Source: AC-43 sp963728855 (GTDB lineage Bacteria > Actinomycetota > Actinomycetes > Mycobacteriales > Micromonosporaceae). From it: 64,000 bases of DNA. The notes under the pieces are model-generated. The model saw only the letters and a program-made list of their open reading frames with translations, was not told the origin of the DNA and searched no databases. Positions 49,155 to 58,792 of this stretch are shown here, piece by piece. Each line of letters opens with the position of its first letter. The first letter of the stretch is position 1. Position numbers and translations under genes: made by a program. Location of the stretch: NCBI GenBank assembly GCA_963728855.1, contig CAVSLN010000004.1, forward strand, positions 124,001-188,000, in the 5' to 3' direction.

Positions 49155-50429
49155 TCAGGCTCGGCGGGGCGAGTCTCCGTAGGGCAGGTCCGCGACGACC
49201 TCGAAGCCGCCACCGATGTACGGTCCGGTCGACAGCGTGCCGCCGAGCATCGCCACCCGCTCCCGCATCCCGACCAGCCCGTGCCCGCCACCAGCCTGGG
49301 CCACCAGCGGTGGGTCGCAACCGTCGTCGGTCACCGACACGCGCAGCCGCTGCCCGCCGTACTGGACCGCGACCCGTACCCGCGCGCCCGGTGCGTACCG
49401 CGCCGCGTTGCTCAGTGCCTCCTGCACGATGCGGTAGGCGGACAGGTCCACGCCGGCGGAAAGCGGCCGGGGCAGCCCGACCACGATCGGTTCGACCGTC
49501 AGGCCGGAGTGCCGCCCGGCCTCGACCAGATCGTCGAGCCGGTCCAGCCCCGGCTGTGGTACCCGCTCGGGCCGGTCGTCACTGTTACGCAGCAGCCCGA
49601 CCACGCGACGCGTCTCGGCAAGGGCCTCCCGCGCGGCTCCCCGGATCGCGGCGAGTGTCTCCTGCGCCTCCGGCGGCAGGTTGGCGATCTTCAGCGGCGC
49701 CGCTTCCGCCTGGATCGCGATCATCGACATGTGGTGGGCCACCACGTCGTGCAGCTCACGCGCGATCCGGCTGCGCTCCTCAAGTACGGCCTGCCGGGCA
49801 AGATCCTGACGGCGTAGCTCGGCCTGCTCGGCAAGCCGTGCCTCGGCGGTACGCCGTCCGAGGATCGCGTCGCCGAGCACGAGCACCAGGGCCACCACGC
49901 CACACAGGATCACTACCAGCCACGGTGGCGTCTGGCCCAGCGGTACCGCTGGCAACAGCATCAGCAGCGCAGTGAGCAGGCCCACGCCGCTCACGGTGCG
50001 CCGCGGATAAGACGCTGAGACCTGGAACAGCACCACGATCATCGCCAGGCACCCGCCGACCGGCCAGGGCCAGATCGGAGCATGCCGATACGACACGAGT
50101 ACGCCGGCAAACTGCCCGAGTACCATGAGCCGCCAGGCGACCAGCGGCCGGCGCAGGGCGAGCAGCAACGGTACGCACTGGGCGACCCCGATCAGCGTGC
50201 CGAGGATGGACGACACCATCCGGCCGACGATCAGCTCGGCGATCGCGCTGCCCGTCCAGCCCACGGCCAGCGCGGCCCAGATTACGCTCACCACTATCCG
50301 CAGCCGGGTCGGACGAGCCGGCCAGGGCCAGGCAGGCCCCAGGGTGACCGGCGTGCGTACGGCCGCGTCGAGCACCGCGTTGAACGCCTGGACAGCCAAG
50401 CGCACGCCGGGAACCTCGGCGGTACTCAC
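49155..50429 (-). CDS. two-component histidine kinase (HisKA_3 type)
   Basis: 424 aa from GTG 50429. Five or so helices in the N-terminal half ('IVVSVIWAALAVGWTGSAIAELIVG', 'GLLTALLMLLPAVPLGQTPPWLVVILCGVVALVLVLG'), then dimerisation 'EERSRIARELHDVVAHHMSMIAIQAEAA' with the phospho-His. HATPase motifs are 'EALSNAARYAPGA' (N box) and 'VTDDGCDPPLVAQAGGGHGLVGMRERVAMLGG' (G boxes). It senses an unknown membrane signal and phosphorylates the adjacent regulator, 97 bases downstream. A duplicated 20-bp word lies 72 bases upstream. Confidence 0.92.
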   Translation of the reverse strand: MSTAEVPGVRLAVQAFNAVLDAAVRTPVTLGPAWPWPARPTRLRIVVSVIWAALAVGWTGSAIAELIVGRMVSSILGTLIGVAQCVPLLLALRRPLVAWRLMVLGQFAGVLVSYRHAPIWPWPVGGCLAMIVVLFQVSASYPRRTVSGVGLLTALLMLLPAVPLGQTPPWLVVILCGVVALVLVLGDAILGRRTAEARLAEQAELRRQDLARQAVLEERSRIARELHDVVAHHMSMIAIQAEAAPLKIANLPPEAQETLAAIRGAAREALAETRRVVGLLRNSDDRPERVPQPGLDRLDDLVEAGRHSGLTVEPIVVGLPRPLSAGVDLSAYRIVQEALSNAARYAPGARVRVAVQYGGQRLRVSVTDDGCDPPLVAQAGGGHGLVGMRERVAMLGGTLSTGPYIGGGFEVVADLPYGDSPRRA

Positions 50430-50500
50430 GGAACGAATGTACCCACGTCGTCTTGCCGCGCTCCTCCCCCGCGTATCACGGTGGTCGTCGGATCCGGTGG

Positions 50501-50540
50501 GGCCGTACGGTACGGGGTGGGGCCGTACGGTACGGGGTGG
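50501..50540. repeat. perfect 20-bp direct duplication
   Basis: The 20-bp word ggccgtacggtacggggtgg occurs twice back to back (50501-50520 and 50521-50540), upstream of the histidine kinase gene. It could be two operator copies or slippage. Confidence 0.9.
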
Positions 50541-50880
50541 CCAGGCGACCACTCCCCGGACCCGAATCAGGAACCTCTTCAGGAACCTATGGCCGGTTAT
50601 GATTGACCATCATCCAGCCGCGGTATGCGGCCGGTGACTCAAGCGAACACGTAGTAGGCGATATCGACCTCGACGGTTTCCAGCATGCGTGTCGTCGTCA
50701 TGGCAGTATCGACCTCTCCCGTGTGCAGAACTCATCGGACCCCATGCCCAAGCCGCGGGAACGGCTGGCGGGCCGGGTAACCGCCGCTGGGCACCGGTCT
50801 TCGACCACATCGCCGCGCAGCCGGACTCGGCCATCGCCGAAGCGCCGGCACCCCCGCTGGTGATCTGACTCGCCGGTACC
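50541..50880. other. stretch without a supported gene
   Basis: Short frames only. Plus-strand frames near 50690-50866 ('NRRWAPVFDHIAAQPDSAIAEAP...') might be an eroded beginning of the HEAT-repeat gene that follows, but no start, ribosome site or family signature supports it. Confidence 0.4.
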
Positions 50881-52296
50881 GTCTACGCACCGCCGTCCAC
50901 CCGACCGACCGAGTTGCTGGCGAGCGGGACACCGCACGTGCCGGGGCGCGTTTACCCGGTGACCGTGGTGGCCGTGCCGTTCCTGGTCGAGCTGGCGACC
51001 ACACCTGGCGTGCACGAGCGGGAACAACTCCTCGTCACCCTCGGCATGCTCACCGACCCGGAATAGAGCAACGGCCCCGACCTGCCGGCGGTCCGGGAGG
51101 CGATCGCCGCCCGTAGCGGCGCCCTGGTGCCGCGGCTCGCCGATCCCGGCTCGGCGGTCCGCGCGGGCGCCGCCTACGCGCTGGGCCGCTGCGGGCCGCA
51201 CGCCCTGGAGGCGCTGCGCGGGCGGTGGGCCGTCGACTCCGACCCCACGGTCCGGGCTGCGCTGCTGCTGGGCATCGCGCACCACGAGGGTGCCGCGTGC
51301 GCCGATCTGCTGTGCACGGCGGCCACCGGCGCGCCGGCCCGGTCCCGGCGGCGGCCGCGCTCGCGTACGCGAAAGCCGGGCTCGCGCTGCCGCCGCTGAC
51401 CGTGGTTCCGACGGCGGCGGCCTTGGCCTTTGCTGGGGAGTGGCGCACCCCCTGGGCCGACGGCGGCGCGCTGGACGAGGCGCTGAAGCGGCTCGACGCC
51501 GGGTCGGCCGATGCGCTCGCGGCGGCGTTGCTGGACGTCGGGAGTCCGCCCGCCGGGCGGGTCGGCCTGGCGGGAGCACTGCTCTCCCGATTCCGGGCGA
51601 AGCGGTCCGCGCCGCCGGCGCTGATGCCCGGCTGCGCGCGCTGCTGACCGACCCGGACGAGAAAGTGGTCACGGCGGCGATGAACGCGGCCGTGCACGCC
51701 GGCGCAGCCGCGTCGGCGGTCGCCGACGAACTGGCCCGCATCGCCGCCGGTGGCCTCGCGGCCGTCCCGGAGCCGACGGACGACATGTTGTCTCGGTACA
51801 CCACCGGCGGCCTGGCGGTATACCCGGAACCGGCGAACACCGCCCACCGTCCTGGTCCGGCTCGGTGACCGGCGCTGGCGGGCGCCGGCGCTCGCCGCGT
51901 GGGCGGCCGGCTGCTGGACCTCCGCCGACCCGCTGCTCGACGACTACGTGCCGGAGTTCGATCCGGTCGCCCTGGACAGCGTGCGCCGGCGGATCACCGC
52001 GCTGCTCGACGCACGCGTGCCTGGCAACCCGATCAACGAGGCGGTGATGTCGCTCGTGGGCTGGGGTCCGGACGCGGCCCCGGCGGTTCCCGAGCTCATC
52101 GCCGCGCTGCCGACCGCCTCGGCCCCCAGTTCGCTGGCGCTGGCCGCGATCGGGCCAGCCGCACGCGACGCCGTGCCGGCCCTGCGCCGGGTCGGCGGCA
52201 CTCGCGCCGGGCATGCCGTCTGGCGGCTCACCGGCGATCCCGAGCCGCTGGTGACGGCCGCGGCCGAGATGCTGGAGCAAAGCGAATGGTGGTGGC
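50881..52296 (+). pseudogene. decayed HEAT-repeat protein gene
   Basis: HEAT-like helices run through three frames. The first frame reads 'VVAVPFLVELATTPGVHEREQLLVTLGMLTDPE', stops at TAG 51064-51066, then continues in frame 'LPAVREAIAARSGALVPRLADPGSAVRAGAAYALGRCGPHALEALRGRW'. Shifts near 51335, 51600 and 51845 are needed to follow 'LAFAGEWRTPWADGG', 'LRALLTDPDEKVVTAAMNAAVHAGAAASAVADELARI' and 'LLDDYVPEFDPVALDSVRRRITALLDARVPGNPINEAVMSLVGWGPDAAPAVPELIAALP'. At least four lesions in 1.4 kb argue for real decay over error. HEAT proteins are scaffolds; no specific role is inferable. Confidence 0.8.
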
Positions 52297-52321
52297 CCGG
52301 ACATGAGCCCGGGCCACCACC
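52288..52321. terminator. strong hairpin between HEAT pseudogene and chitinase
   Basis: Perfect 13-bp stem GGTGGTGGCCCGG / CCGGGCCACCACC with an 8-base loop, at a tail-to-tail junction 14 bases from the chitinase stop. Confidence 0.8.
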
Positions 52322-52334
52322 CGGTCCGGTCCGG

Positions 52335-53423
52335 TCAATGGTCGTCGCCACGGCCGTGGGTGAACGGCAGCATGAGGTGGGTGAACTGCCAAGTCGACTG
52401 TGCGACGCCGGAGCAGTTGTCACTGCCGGGGGTACCCGGGCAGGCGCCGTTGTCGCGGCCCAGTGCCCAGAAGGACAGCTCGGCGATGTTCTTGTCGCTG
52501 GCCCAGTCGAGGATGGTACGGGCGTCGGCGAGCGTGAAGATCTCCAGCGGTCCGGGCTCGCCGCCCGAGCCGTAGTCGTCGATACCGATCATCTCGGTGA
52601 TGCCGACCATCTGCCAGAGCCGGTCGGTCGACTTGTTCGGGTACAGCATGTGCAGGGTCTTGACCAGGCCGCCCGCGGCGGTCTTGGTGTCCGCGGCCAT
52701 CTTGTGCGCCTGGTCGTCGTAGTAGTCGAACGTCATGATGTTGACGATGTCGACCCGGGTGTGGTTCGCCACCGCGTTGGCGAGTACGTCGATGCCGGTC
52801 TGCTCCAGCCCGGCCGGGCCGGTCGGGATGGTGTAGACGATCTGCAACGTGCGGTGGTGCCGATCAGCCCACTGCTCGACCTGGCGGATGGCCTTGTTAC
52901 GCCGGTCGATGCCGGCCGGGTTGGTCAGTGAGTTGTCCTCGACGTCCATGTCGAGGCGGGTCACGTTGTAGGTGGTGATGACCTTCTCATAGGCCGCGGC
53001 GACGCGGTTGACGTCGGCGCAGCTGTCCGCGATCTCGGTCGCCGTGTTGTCCGCGCTGAAGCCGCCGAACGACGGTACGACGTCGCCGCCGCGGTCCCGG
53101 ATCCGGTCGATGTCGGCGCCGAAGGGCGACTGCGCGACCGGTGTCGTGGGGTCGCCGTTCCACAGGATGTCGCAGGAGCCGGTCGCCTCGGTCTGCAGGA
53201 ACGCCATCGTGAGGTACTTCGCGCCGGACGCCTTGCTGAGCGCTGCGGGGCTGTCGCCGGTGTAGGACTGGAAGTAGGGCGAGAACACGTGGGCCGGCAG
53301 CGCCGAGCCCCGATTCTCCTCGGCGTAGGCGCTCGCGCCGAGCGCCCCGCTTGCGGTGAGGATGGCCGCCGTGGCGGCGATGATGCTGACTAATCGGGAG
53401 TGGAGCAGACGCGAACGGAGCAT
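52335..53423 (-). CDS. secreted GH18 chitinase-like protein
   Basis: 362 aa from ATG 53423 with GGAGG six bases upstream. Signal peptide 'MLRSRLLHSRLVSIIAATAAILTASGALGASAYA' ends at an AxA site. The GH18 catalytic strand is 'VTRLDMDVEDNSL' (DxDxE with the proton-donor Glu), preceded by 'DVVPSFGGFSAD' (SxGG strand) and followed by 'VDIVNIMTFDYYDD' and 'IAELSFWALGRDNG' (the C-terminal Trp strand). The set matches the bacterial chitinase/chitin-binding subgroup without CBM. It hydrolyses chitin outside the cell. Stands alone between a pseudogene and IS remnants. Confidence 0.88.
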   Translation of the reverse strand: MLRSRLLHSRLVSIIAATAAILTASGALGASAYAEENRGSALPAHVFSPYFQSYTGDSPAALSKASGAKYLTMAFLQTEATGSCDILWNGDPTTPVAQSPFGADIDRIRDRGGDVVPSFGGFSADNTATEIADSCADVNRVAAAYEKVITTYNVTRLDMDVEDNSLTNPAGIDRRNKAIRQVEQWADRHHRTLQIVYTIPTGPAGLEQTGIDVLANAVANHTRVDIVNIMTFDYYDDQAHKMAADTKTAAGGLVKTLHMLYPNKSTDRLWQMVGITEMIGIDDYGSGGEPGPLEIFTLADARTILDWASDKNIAELSFWALGRDNGACPGTPGSDNCSGVAQSTWQFTHLMLPFTHGRGDDH

Positions 53424-53601
53424 GCGGGCCTCCAGCGGCCGGGTCCTTCGACTATTGGTAAGGAAGACTGCCTGATCGTCCTATCCCGGCCCGGCCCCGC
53501 TGTCAAGCACCGGTCGGTTCACCAATGCTGTAACGGCGAACAGGCTCAGGCGTAGGGCGCCGGTCAGGCAATGACCTGGGGCGCCGGACCGTAGGGTCGG
53601 C

Positions 53602-53841
53602 AAGCGCCAGCTGATCGATGGGATCCGCTGGCGGGTACGGGTGGGCTCGCCCTGCCGGGACGTGCCGGCGTGGTACGGACCCTGGCAAACGGTGTACGGC
53701 CTGTACCGCCGCTGGCAACGCGACGGCACCTGGGCCTGGATCCCGACCGGGCAGGCCCGAGTGGACGCCACCGGGCTGATCACCTGGGATGTCAGCGTGG
53801 ACTCCACCATCACCCGCGCGCATCAGCACGCGGCCGGGGAC
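53602..53841 (+). pseudogene. IS5-family transposase remnant
   Basis: Reads 'KRQLIDGIRWRVRVGSPCRDVPAWYGPWQTVYGLYRRWQRDGTWAWI' and 'GLITWDVSVDSTITRAHQHAAG', the N-terminal DUF4096-like part and the first catalytic Asp region of actinobacterial IS5 transposases. It ends where the IS1182 element begins, so the later element landed in the older one. Confidence 0.85.
53831..53841. repeat. candidate target duplication, left copy
   Basis: CGGCCGGGGAC; the same 11 bases occur at 55601-55611 on the other side of the IS1182 element. Confidence 0.5.
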
Positions 53842-55600
53842 TCTGCTGGTTATTCGCCGTTCAGGCTGCGAGGGCGAGGTCCAGGCGTGAGAGATGGCTG
53901 GTACGGCGGGGATCGAGGATCTCGCCGTTCCACCAGGCATCGAGGCGGATGAGGTTGAGCGCGGCGGCTTTGACGTTGTGGTCGAGGCTGGTCTTGGCCA
54001 GTCCGCGGTAGCGGGCCCGGCGGGTGTCGGTGACCTTGGTCGCCTGGGCGATCGTTGCCTCGACGCCGGCTCGTCGGGCGTAGCGGGCCTGCCACTGCTT
54101 GGTGGTCTGTTCGGCTCTGGCGGCGTCGAGGGCCTGCTGGACCTGCCGAGGCCGGAGCGTGAGCTGGCGTCCGTCGCGGGTGGCGGTGGTGCATTTGGCC
54201 TTGACCGGGCACGACTGGCAGACCTCGCCGGCATACTTGACGACGATGACATCGGTGCCGCGTTGGGATGCCGGGGTCCACCAGGCGTTGGTCCTGCCCT
54301 GGGGGCAGGTCACGGTCTGGGCGTCCCAGTCGACATTGAAGGCGGTGCGGTCGAAGCCTTCCCCGGCGCGCGCCTGGGGTGAGGTGTCGGCGAGCATCGG
54401 GGTGACCAGCCGGACCCCGTAGTCGGTCAGGCTGGACACCAGCAGGTCCGCCGAGGGGTAGCCGGAGTCCACGTAGTGCTCGTCAGGTAACAGGTCACGA
54501 TCGGCCAGGTCGTGGTGGATCGGCTCGGTCATCACGGTGTCGGGCACGGACGCGTCGGTGGTGGCCACGTTCGTGATCAGGTTCGGTGGCTGGTCGGGTA
54601 CCCAGTCACCGGGGGCGACCGGGTGCGTCGGCGGGTCGGCGTCGCAGGGCTCGGACACGTGCAGCTTGTACCCGCACCAGGTCAGGTCCCGCTTGCCGCC
54701 CCAGCGGGCATCGACGTCGTAGGGGGACACGATCCGGGATCTACCAGGCGGGAGCCCGTCAGTGTCGGCGTCCCGCAATGTGATCACCTCCTGCCCGGTG
54801 CGGTCGGCGGTGACCTTCGTGTGCTGCACCAGTACCCGCCGCAGCACCTCGACCGCGGGGAGCTCGCGCAGCCATCCCGGCGACTCGGGGTGCCACACCG
54901 CGTGCTGCAGGGCGTGCCCGTCGCGGGCGAAGTCGTTGCCCAGCGCCGCCCGCTTGGTCTTCGACGACGGCATCCGCCATGTGTCGATCCGCGCGGCGTA
55001 GCGGCGCTGCCAACTGGCGTCCAGCACCGCCGACACCCAGCCCGGGTCCGCCGCCACGAGGGCCTCCAGGCAGGCCCGCACGCTCTCGCCGACCAGTTCG
55101 ATCTGGTTGAGCAGCCGCACCGCGGCGAGCACGTGCGTGGAGTCGGTGCGCTGCTTGCCGCCGGCCTTGAGTAGTCCCTTGTCGACCAGCCGGGCCACCA
55201 GCAGGTCCAGCGCCCGCGTGTGCAACTCGTGCGACACCAGGCGGGTGCGGAACTCCGACAAGATCGACGCGTCGAACCCGGGGTCGGTCAACTCCAGCCC
55301 GAGCGCGTACTTCCACGACAGCTTGTCCCGTACCGCCTCCGCGGCCTGCCGGTCGGTGAGCCCTTCACCGGCCTGCAACACCGTCACCAGCATCAGCCGC
55401 CCCGGTGACCAACCTTCCGGGCCGCACTCGGCGAACGCGGACGCGAACCGCGCGTCGGCGAACACCTCGCCCAGCTCGTCGCGCGCCGCGATGGGCATCG
55501 GCGCCCGCTTCCCGGCGTAGATCGCCAGGACCGCCCGGGTGATCTCGCCGGACGGCTCGGGCCATGGCTGGGGGTGCAACGACATCGGTCACCGATCCTA
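53842..55600. mobile_element. IS1182-family insertion sequence
   Basis: About 1.76 kb holding one intact transposase gene on the minus strand, bracketed by an 11-bp direct repeat. Clear terminal inverted repeats were not found by eye, so the exact ends are provisional. Confidence 0.7.
53861..55585 (-). CDS. IS1182-family transposase
   Basis: 574 aa from ATG 55585. N-terminal DUF772 region ('ADARFASAFAECGPEGWSPGRLMLVTVLQAGEGLTDRQAAEAVRDKLSWKYALGLELTDPGFDASILSEFRTRL') is the IS1182/IS5-like start. The DDE part includes 'GGKQRTDSTHVLAAVRLLNQIELVGE' (first Asp), 'DEHYVDSGYPSADLL' (second Asp) and 'RRAGVEATIAQATKVTDTRRARYRGLAKTSLDHNVKAAALNLIRL' (Glu). A four-Cys motif 'VCQSCPVKAKCTTA' lies between. 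It appears complete and may be active. Confidence 0.93.
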   Translation of the reverse strand: MSLHPQPWPEPSGEITRAVLAIYAGKRAPMPIAARDELGEVFADARFASAFAECGPEGWSPGRLMLVTVLQAGEGLTDRQAAEAVRDKLSWKYALGLELTDPGFDASILSEFRTRLVSHELHTRALDLLVARLVDKGLLKAGGKQRTDSTHVLAAVRLLNQIELVGESVRACLEALVAADPGWVSAVLDASWQRRYAARIDTWRMPSSKTKRAALGNDFARDGHALQHAVWHPESPGWLRELPAVEVLRRVLVQHTKVTADRTGQEVITLRDADTDGLPPGRSRIVSPYDVDARWGGKRDLTWCGYKLHVSEPCDADPPTHPVAPGDWVPDQPPNLITNVATTDASVPDTVMTEPIHHDLADRDLLPDEHYVDSGYPSADLLVSSLTDYGVRLVTPMLADTSPQARAGEGFDRTAFNVDWDAQTVTCPQGRTNAWWTPASQRGTDVIVVKYAGEVCQSCPVKAKCTTATRDGRQLTLRPRQVQQALDAARAEQTTKQWQARYARRAGVEATIAQATKVTDTRRARYRGLAKTSLDHNVKAAALNLIRLDAWWNGEILDPRRTSHLSRLDLALAA

Positions 55601-55611
55601 CGGCCGGGGAC
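55601..55611. repeat. candidate target duplication, right copy
   Basis: CGGCCGGGGAC, identical to 53831-53841. Confidence 0.5.
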
Positions 55612-55950
55612 AAGGAGGGGAACCGACCGCACCACGATCATCCCAAACACCCCGAACGTCACCACACAGGCCGTGAACAGCAGAAACTCAGCAGCCTGCC
55701 GAATGGCCAGCAGAGTCTCCATCCGGTCCAGCGCCTCATCGATCCCGCTGACAATGATCGCCACCGAGCCGCCCGGTGCCGGCGTCCACAGGATCCGCCA
55801 GATCCCGGGCGGCGGACTGCCGACTAAGTCGAGCCAGTCGTCGAGGGACCGGTCGGCGTCGGGCTCGTGTGACGCCCGGGCGAGCAGGCGCTCCACGTAC
55901 TCCTCCGTACTGGCTGGGCGGCGAGTACGACTACGCCGTCGATCGCCCAC
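55612..55950 (-). CDS. hypothetical membrane protein, probably cut at its C-terminus
   Basis: From GTG 55950 the frame reads a basic, charged N-terminus ('RRSRTRRPASTEEYVERLLARASHEPDADRSLDDWLDLVGSPPPGIWRILWTPAPGGSV') and one strong helix 'AEFLLFTACVVTFGVFGMIVVRSVPLLVP', then runs into the IS region without a natural end. A single-pass protein or the N-terminal part of a longer one. No family recognised and the ribosome binding site is weak. The gene may have been truncated by the IS5-type insertion before IS1182 arrived. Confidence 0.45.
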
Positions 55951-56113
55951 CGATCAGACAACCGCAACGACACCATCCATCAGCCTGACCTGGTTGCGAC
56001 CCAGCACTCTGCCAACATTGACATCAGTCGATTGTGCTCGGTACATTGCCGCCCGAAAGAGCACTCTCGACCCCCGGCGGCGCCCCGCCGGGGCCGGGCA
56101 GAGGAGACTCACC

Positions 56114-58792
56114 ATGGCGTCGCGGTCAGCATTCCACCGGTTGCGGTGGCTCGCCGTACCCCTGTTGCTTGTTGTATCTGTGGGCGCGGTCCGGATCGTG
56201 GCGAATGCCGTGTCCCACGCCGAGGCCATGAACCTGACGCAGTATGTCGACCCGCTGATCGGTACCGACACCGGGGGCACCACCCCGGCGGCGGCGACGC
56301 CCTTTGGCATGGTCCAGCTCGGACCCGACACACCCGACCACCGGTACCACTACCCCGACAAGACGGTCGCCGACTTCAGTGCCACACACATGAGCGGAGC
56401 CGGCTGCAACAACAAGGGCGACGTGCAGTTCCTACCGTTCGTCGGCGAGATCGGCGCCGCACCGGGGACGAACTGGGACAGCTACCAACCACCGCTGTCC
56501 CACGAGACCGAGTCCGCCGCACCCGGCTTCTACGGTGTCACGCTGCCGAACTCCGGCACCAAGGTGGAGCTGACCGCGACCACGCGCACCGGCTTCACCC
56601 GGCTGACGTATCCGTCCAGCACGCAGGCCACCATCCTGTTCAACGCCAGCCGCAACAACAGCTACAGCGACCGCGGCGGGCAGCTGAGCATCGTCGGGGA
56701 CAACCAGATCACCGGGGTTTTCAACGGTGGTGGTACGTGCAGCAACGGGCAGGTCTACGCGCTCTACTACACCATCTCGTTCGACCGGCCGTTCAGCGAC
56801 CTCGGCACCTGGCTCGGCGGCTCGGTCTCCCGAGGCTCACGAAGCACCGACGGCCACCAGTCCGGCGGCTTCGTCACGTTCGACACGACCGGCGATCGTA
56901 CGGTACAGATGAAGGTCGCGCTGTCGTATGTGAGCCTGGCCGGCGCGCAGCAGGCCATGGCGACCGAGAACCCGGGCTGGAGCTTCGACACGGTACGGGC
57001 CGCCGCCGACACCGCATGGAACAACCAGCTGCACAGCATCGAGGTCAGCGGCGGGACCACCGAGGACCTCAAGAAGTTCTACACCGCGCTCTACCACACG
57101 TTCTACACGCCCAACGTCACCAGCGACCTGAACGGCGACTACCTGGGTTTCGACAACGCCAAGCACAACTCGGGATCCCGGGTCATCTACCAGAACTACT
57201 CCGGCTGGGACGTGTACCGGTCCTGGATCCAGCTCGTGTCCGCTCTCGCGCCGCAGGGGTCGGACATCGCGCAGTCCATGGTGCTCGACGGGCAGCAGGG
57301 TGTGGCGTTGCCGATGTGGTCGGACGCCAACAAGGAACTGCGGGTCATGGCGGGTGATCCCGGTACCATCATGGTCTCCGACGCGTACGCATTCGGGGCA
57401 CGCGACTTCGACACCGCGACGGCTCTGCGGCTGATGGACCAGTCCGCGGACGACCCGGCGCACACAATCCGCAACAGCATCGACGACTGGCGGACGTTGC
57501 ACTACCACGTGGACAACGCGGCGTTCACCGAGGAGTACGCCGCCGCTGACTTCGCGCTCGCGCAGTTCGCCAACGCACTCGGGGACACCGCGAAGTTCCA
57601 GAAGTACTCGTCGCGCGGCCAGTACTGGAAGAACACCTTCAACCCCGGTACCGGGTACATCCAGGCCCGGCACCGCGACGGTAGCTGGATGCAGCCGTGG
57701 AGCCCCACCACCACCGACGGGTACGTCGAAGGCAACGGTTCGATCTACACGTGGGCCGTACCGTGGAACCTCAAGGGCCTCTTCGACCTGATGGGCGGTA
57801 CCTCCGTCGCCATCCCGCGACTCGATTCGTTCTTCAGTGACATCTCCGGCGGCGTCCACAAGCCCAACCTCGACATCGGCAACGAGCCGTCGTTCTCCCA
57901 GCCGTGGATATACAACGCGGTCCGGCAGCCGTGGAAGACGCAGGACGTCGTGGACCGGATCATCACCCAGAGATTCCACGCGGCACCGGCCGGGTACCCA
58001 GGCGACGACGACCTCGGCGCGATGTCGTCCTGGCTCGTCTGGGCCTACCTCGGCATGTACCCGATGATCCCGGGTACCGACGTCATGGCTCTGAGCACAC
58101 CGCACTTCTCGTCGGTGACGATCCACCTCGCGGGCGGCGGTACCGTCCAGATCAACGCGCCAGGTGCCGGTACCGACGCGCATTTCATCCAGTCCCTGTC
58201 CGTCAACGGTTCCCCGACCCAGCACACCTGGCTGCGCTTCGGTGACCTCGCCGGCGCCACCCTCGACGTCACCACCGGCGCCAGCCCCAACACGTCATGG
58301 GGCAGCGCGCCGGGCAATGAGCCGCCGTCGTTCGACGCGAGCGACGTCGGTGGCGGCCCGCCACCGACCGGGAACCTGGCGTCGAACAAGCGGGCCACCG
58401 GCTCAACCCCGTGCAACAGCAACGAGGGCCCGGCCAAGGCGGTCAATGGCAGCGTGTCCGGCGGCAACAGCGACAAGTTCTGCTCCCTCGAGACGACCAA
58501 GGTCCTCCAGGTCGAACTCGACACACCGACAGCGATCACCTCGTTTACCGTCCGGCACGCCGAGGCCGGCGGGGAGAGCCCATCCTGGAACACCCGTGAC
58601 TTCGACATCGACGTATCCACCGACGGCCTCACCTTCACCACCGTGGCCCGGACCCGCGGCAACACCGCCGCAGTCACCAACCACACCGTGAACACCACCG
58701 CCCGGTACATCCGGCTCAGCATCATCACCGCCGAACAGAACAGCGGCAGCGCGGGCGCCGCCCGCATCTACGAGTTTGAGGCCTACGCCTGA
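56114..58792 (+). CDS. secreted GH92 alpha-mannosidase with F5/8 type C domain
   Basis: 892 aa from ATG 56114 after 'gaggagactcacc'. N-terminal signal 'FHRLRWLAVPLLLVVSVGAVRIVANAVSHAEA'. GH92 domain (about 40-740): 'YVDPLIGTDTGGTTPAAATPFGMVQLGPDT', 'FSATHMSGAGCNNKGDVQFLPFVG', 'YSGWDVYRSWIQL', 'WSPTTTDGYVEGNGSIYTWAVPWNLKGLFDLMGG' and 'DIGNEPSFSQPWIYNAVRQPWKTQDVVDRIITQRF'. The C-terminal 140 residues form an F5/8C (CBM32-like) module ('KVLQVELDTPTAITSFTVRHAEAGGESPSWNTRDFDIDVSTDG'). It trims alpha-mannosides such as N-glycans or fungal mannan. Confidence 0.93.
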   Translation: MASRSAFHRLRWLAVPLLLVVSVGAVRIVANAVSHAEAMNLTQYVDPLIGTDTGGTTPAAATPFGMVQLGPDTPDHRYHYPDKTVADFSATHMSGAGCNNKGDVQFLPFVGEIGAAPGTNWDSYQPPLSHETESAAPGFYGVTLPNSGTKVELTATTRTGFTRLTYPSSTQATILFNASRNNSYSDRGGQLSIVGDNQITGVFNGGGTCSNGQVYALYYTISFDRPFSDLGTWLGGSVSRGSRSTDGHQSGGFVTFDTTGDRTVQMKVALSYVSLAGAQQAMATENPGWSFDTVRAAADTAWNNQLHSIEVSGGTTEDLKKFYTALYHTFYTPNVTSDLNGDYLGFDNAKHNSGSRVIYQNYSGWDVYRSWIQLVSALAPQGSDIAQSMVLDGQQGVALPMWSDANKELRVMAGDPGTIMVSDAYAFGARDFDTATALRLMDQSADDPAHTIRNSIDDWRTLHYHVDNAAFTEEYAAADFALAQFANALGDTAKFQKYSSRGQYWKNTFNPGTGYIQARHRDGSWMQPWSPTTTDGYVEGNGSIYTWAVPWNLKGLFDLMGGTSVAIPRLDSFFSDISGGVHKPNLDIGNEPSFSQPWIYNAVRQPWKTQDVVDRIITQRFHAAPAGYPGDDDLGAMSSWLVWAYLGMYPMIPGTDVMALSTPHFSSVTIHLAGGGTVQINAPGAGTDAHFIQSLSVNGSPTQHTWLRFGDLAGATLDVTTGASPNTSWGSAPGNEPPSFDASDVGGGPPPTGNLASNKRATGSTPCNSNEGPAKAVNGSVSGGNSDKFCSLETTKVLQVELDTPTAITSFTVRHAEAGGESPSWNTRDFDIDVSTDGLTFTTVARTRGNTAAVTNHTVNTTARYIRLSIITAEQNSGSAGAARIYEFEAYA

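Noticed and set aside
48337..50429. DevS/DevR pair controlling the island
   Set aside because: The kinase lacks GAF domains typical of DosS/DevS and sits beyond the IS boundary; the regulator is a generic NarL type and is frameshifted.
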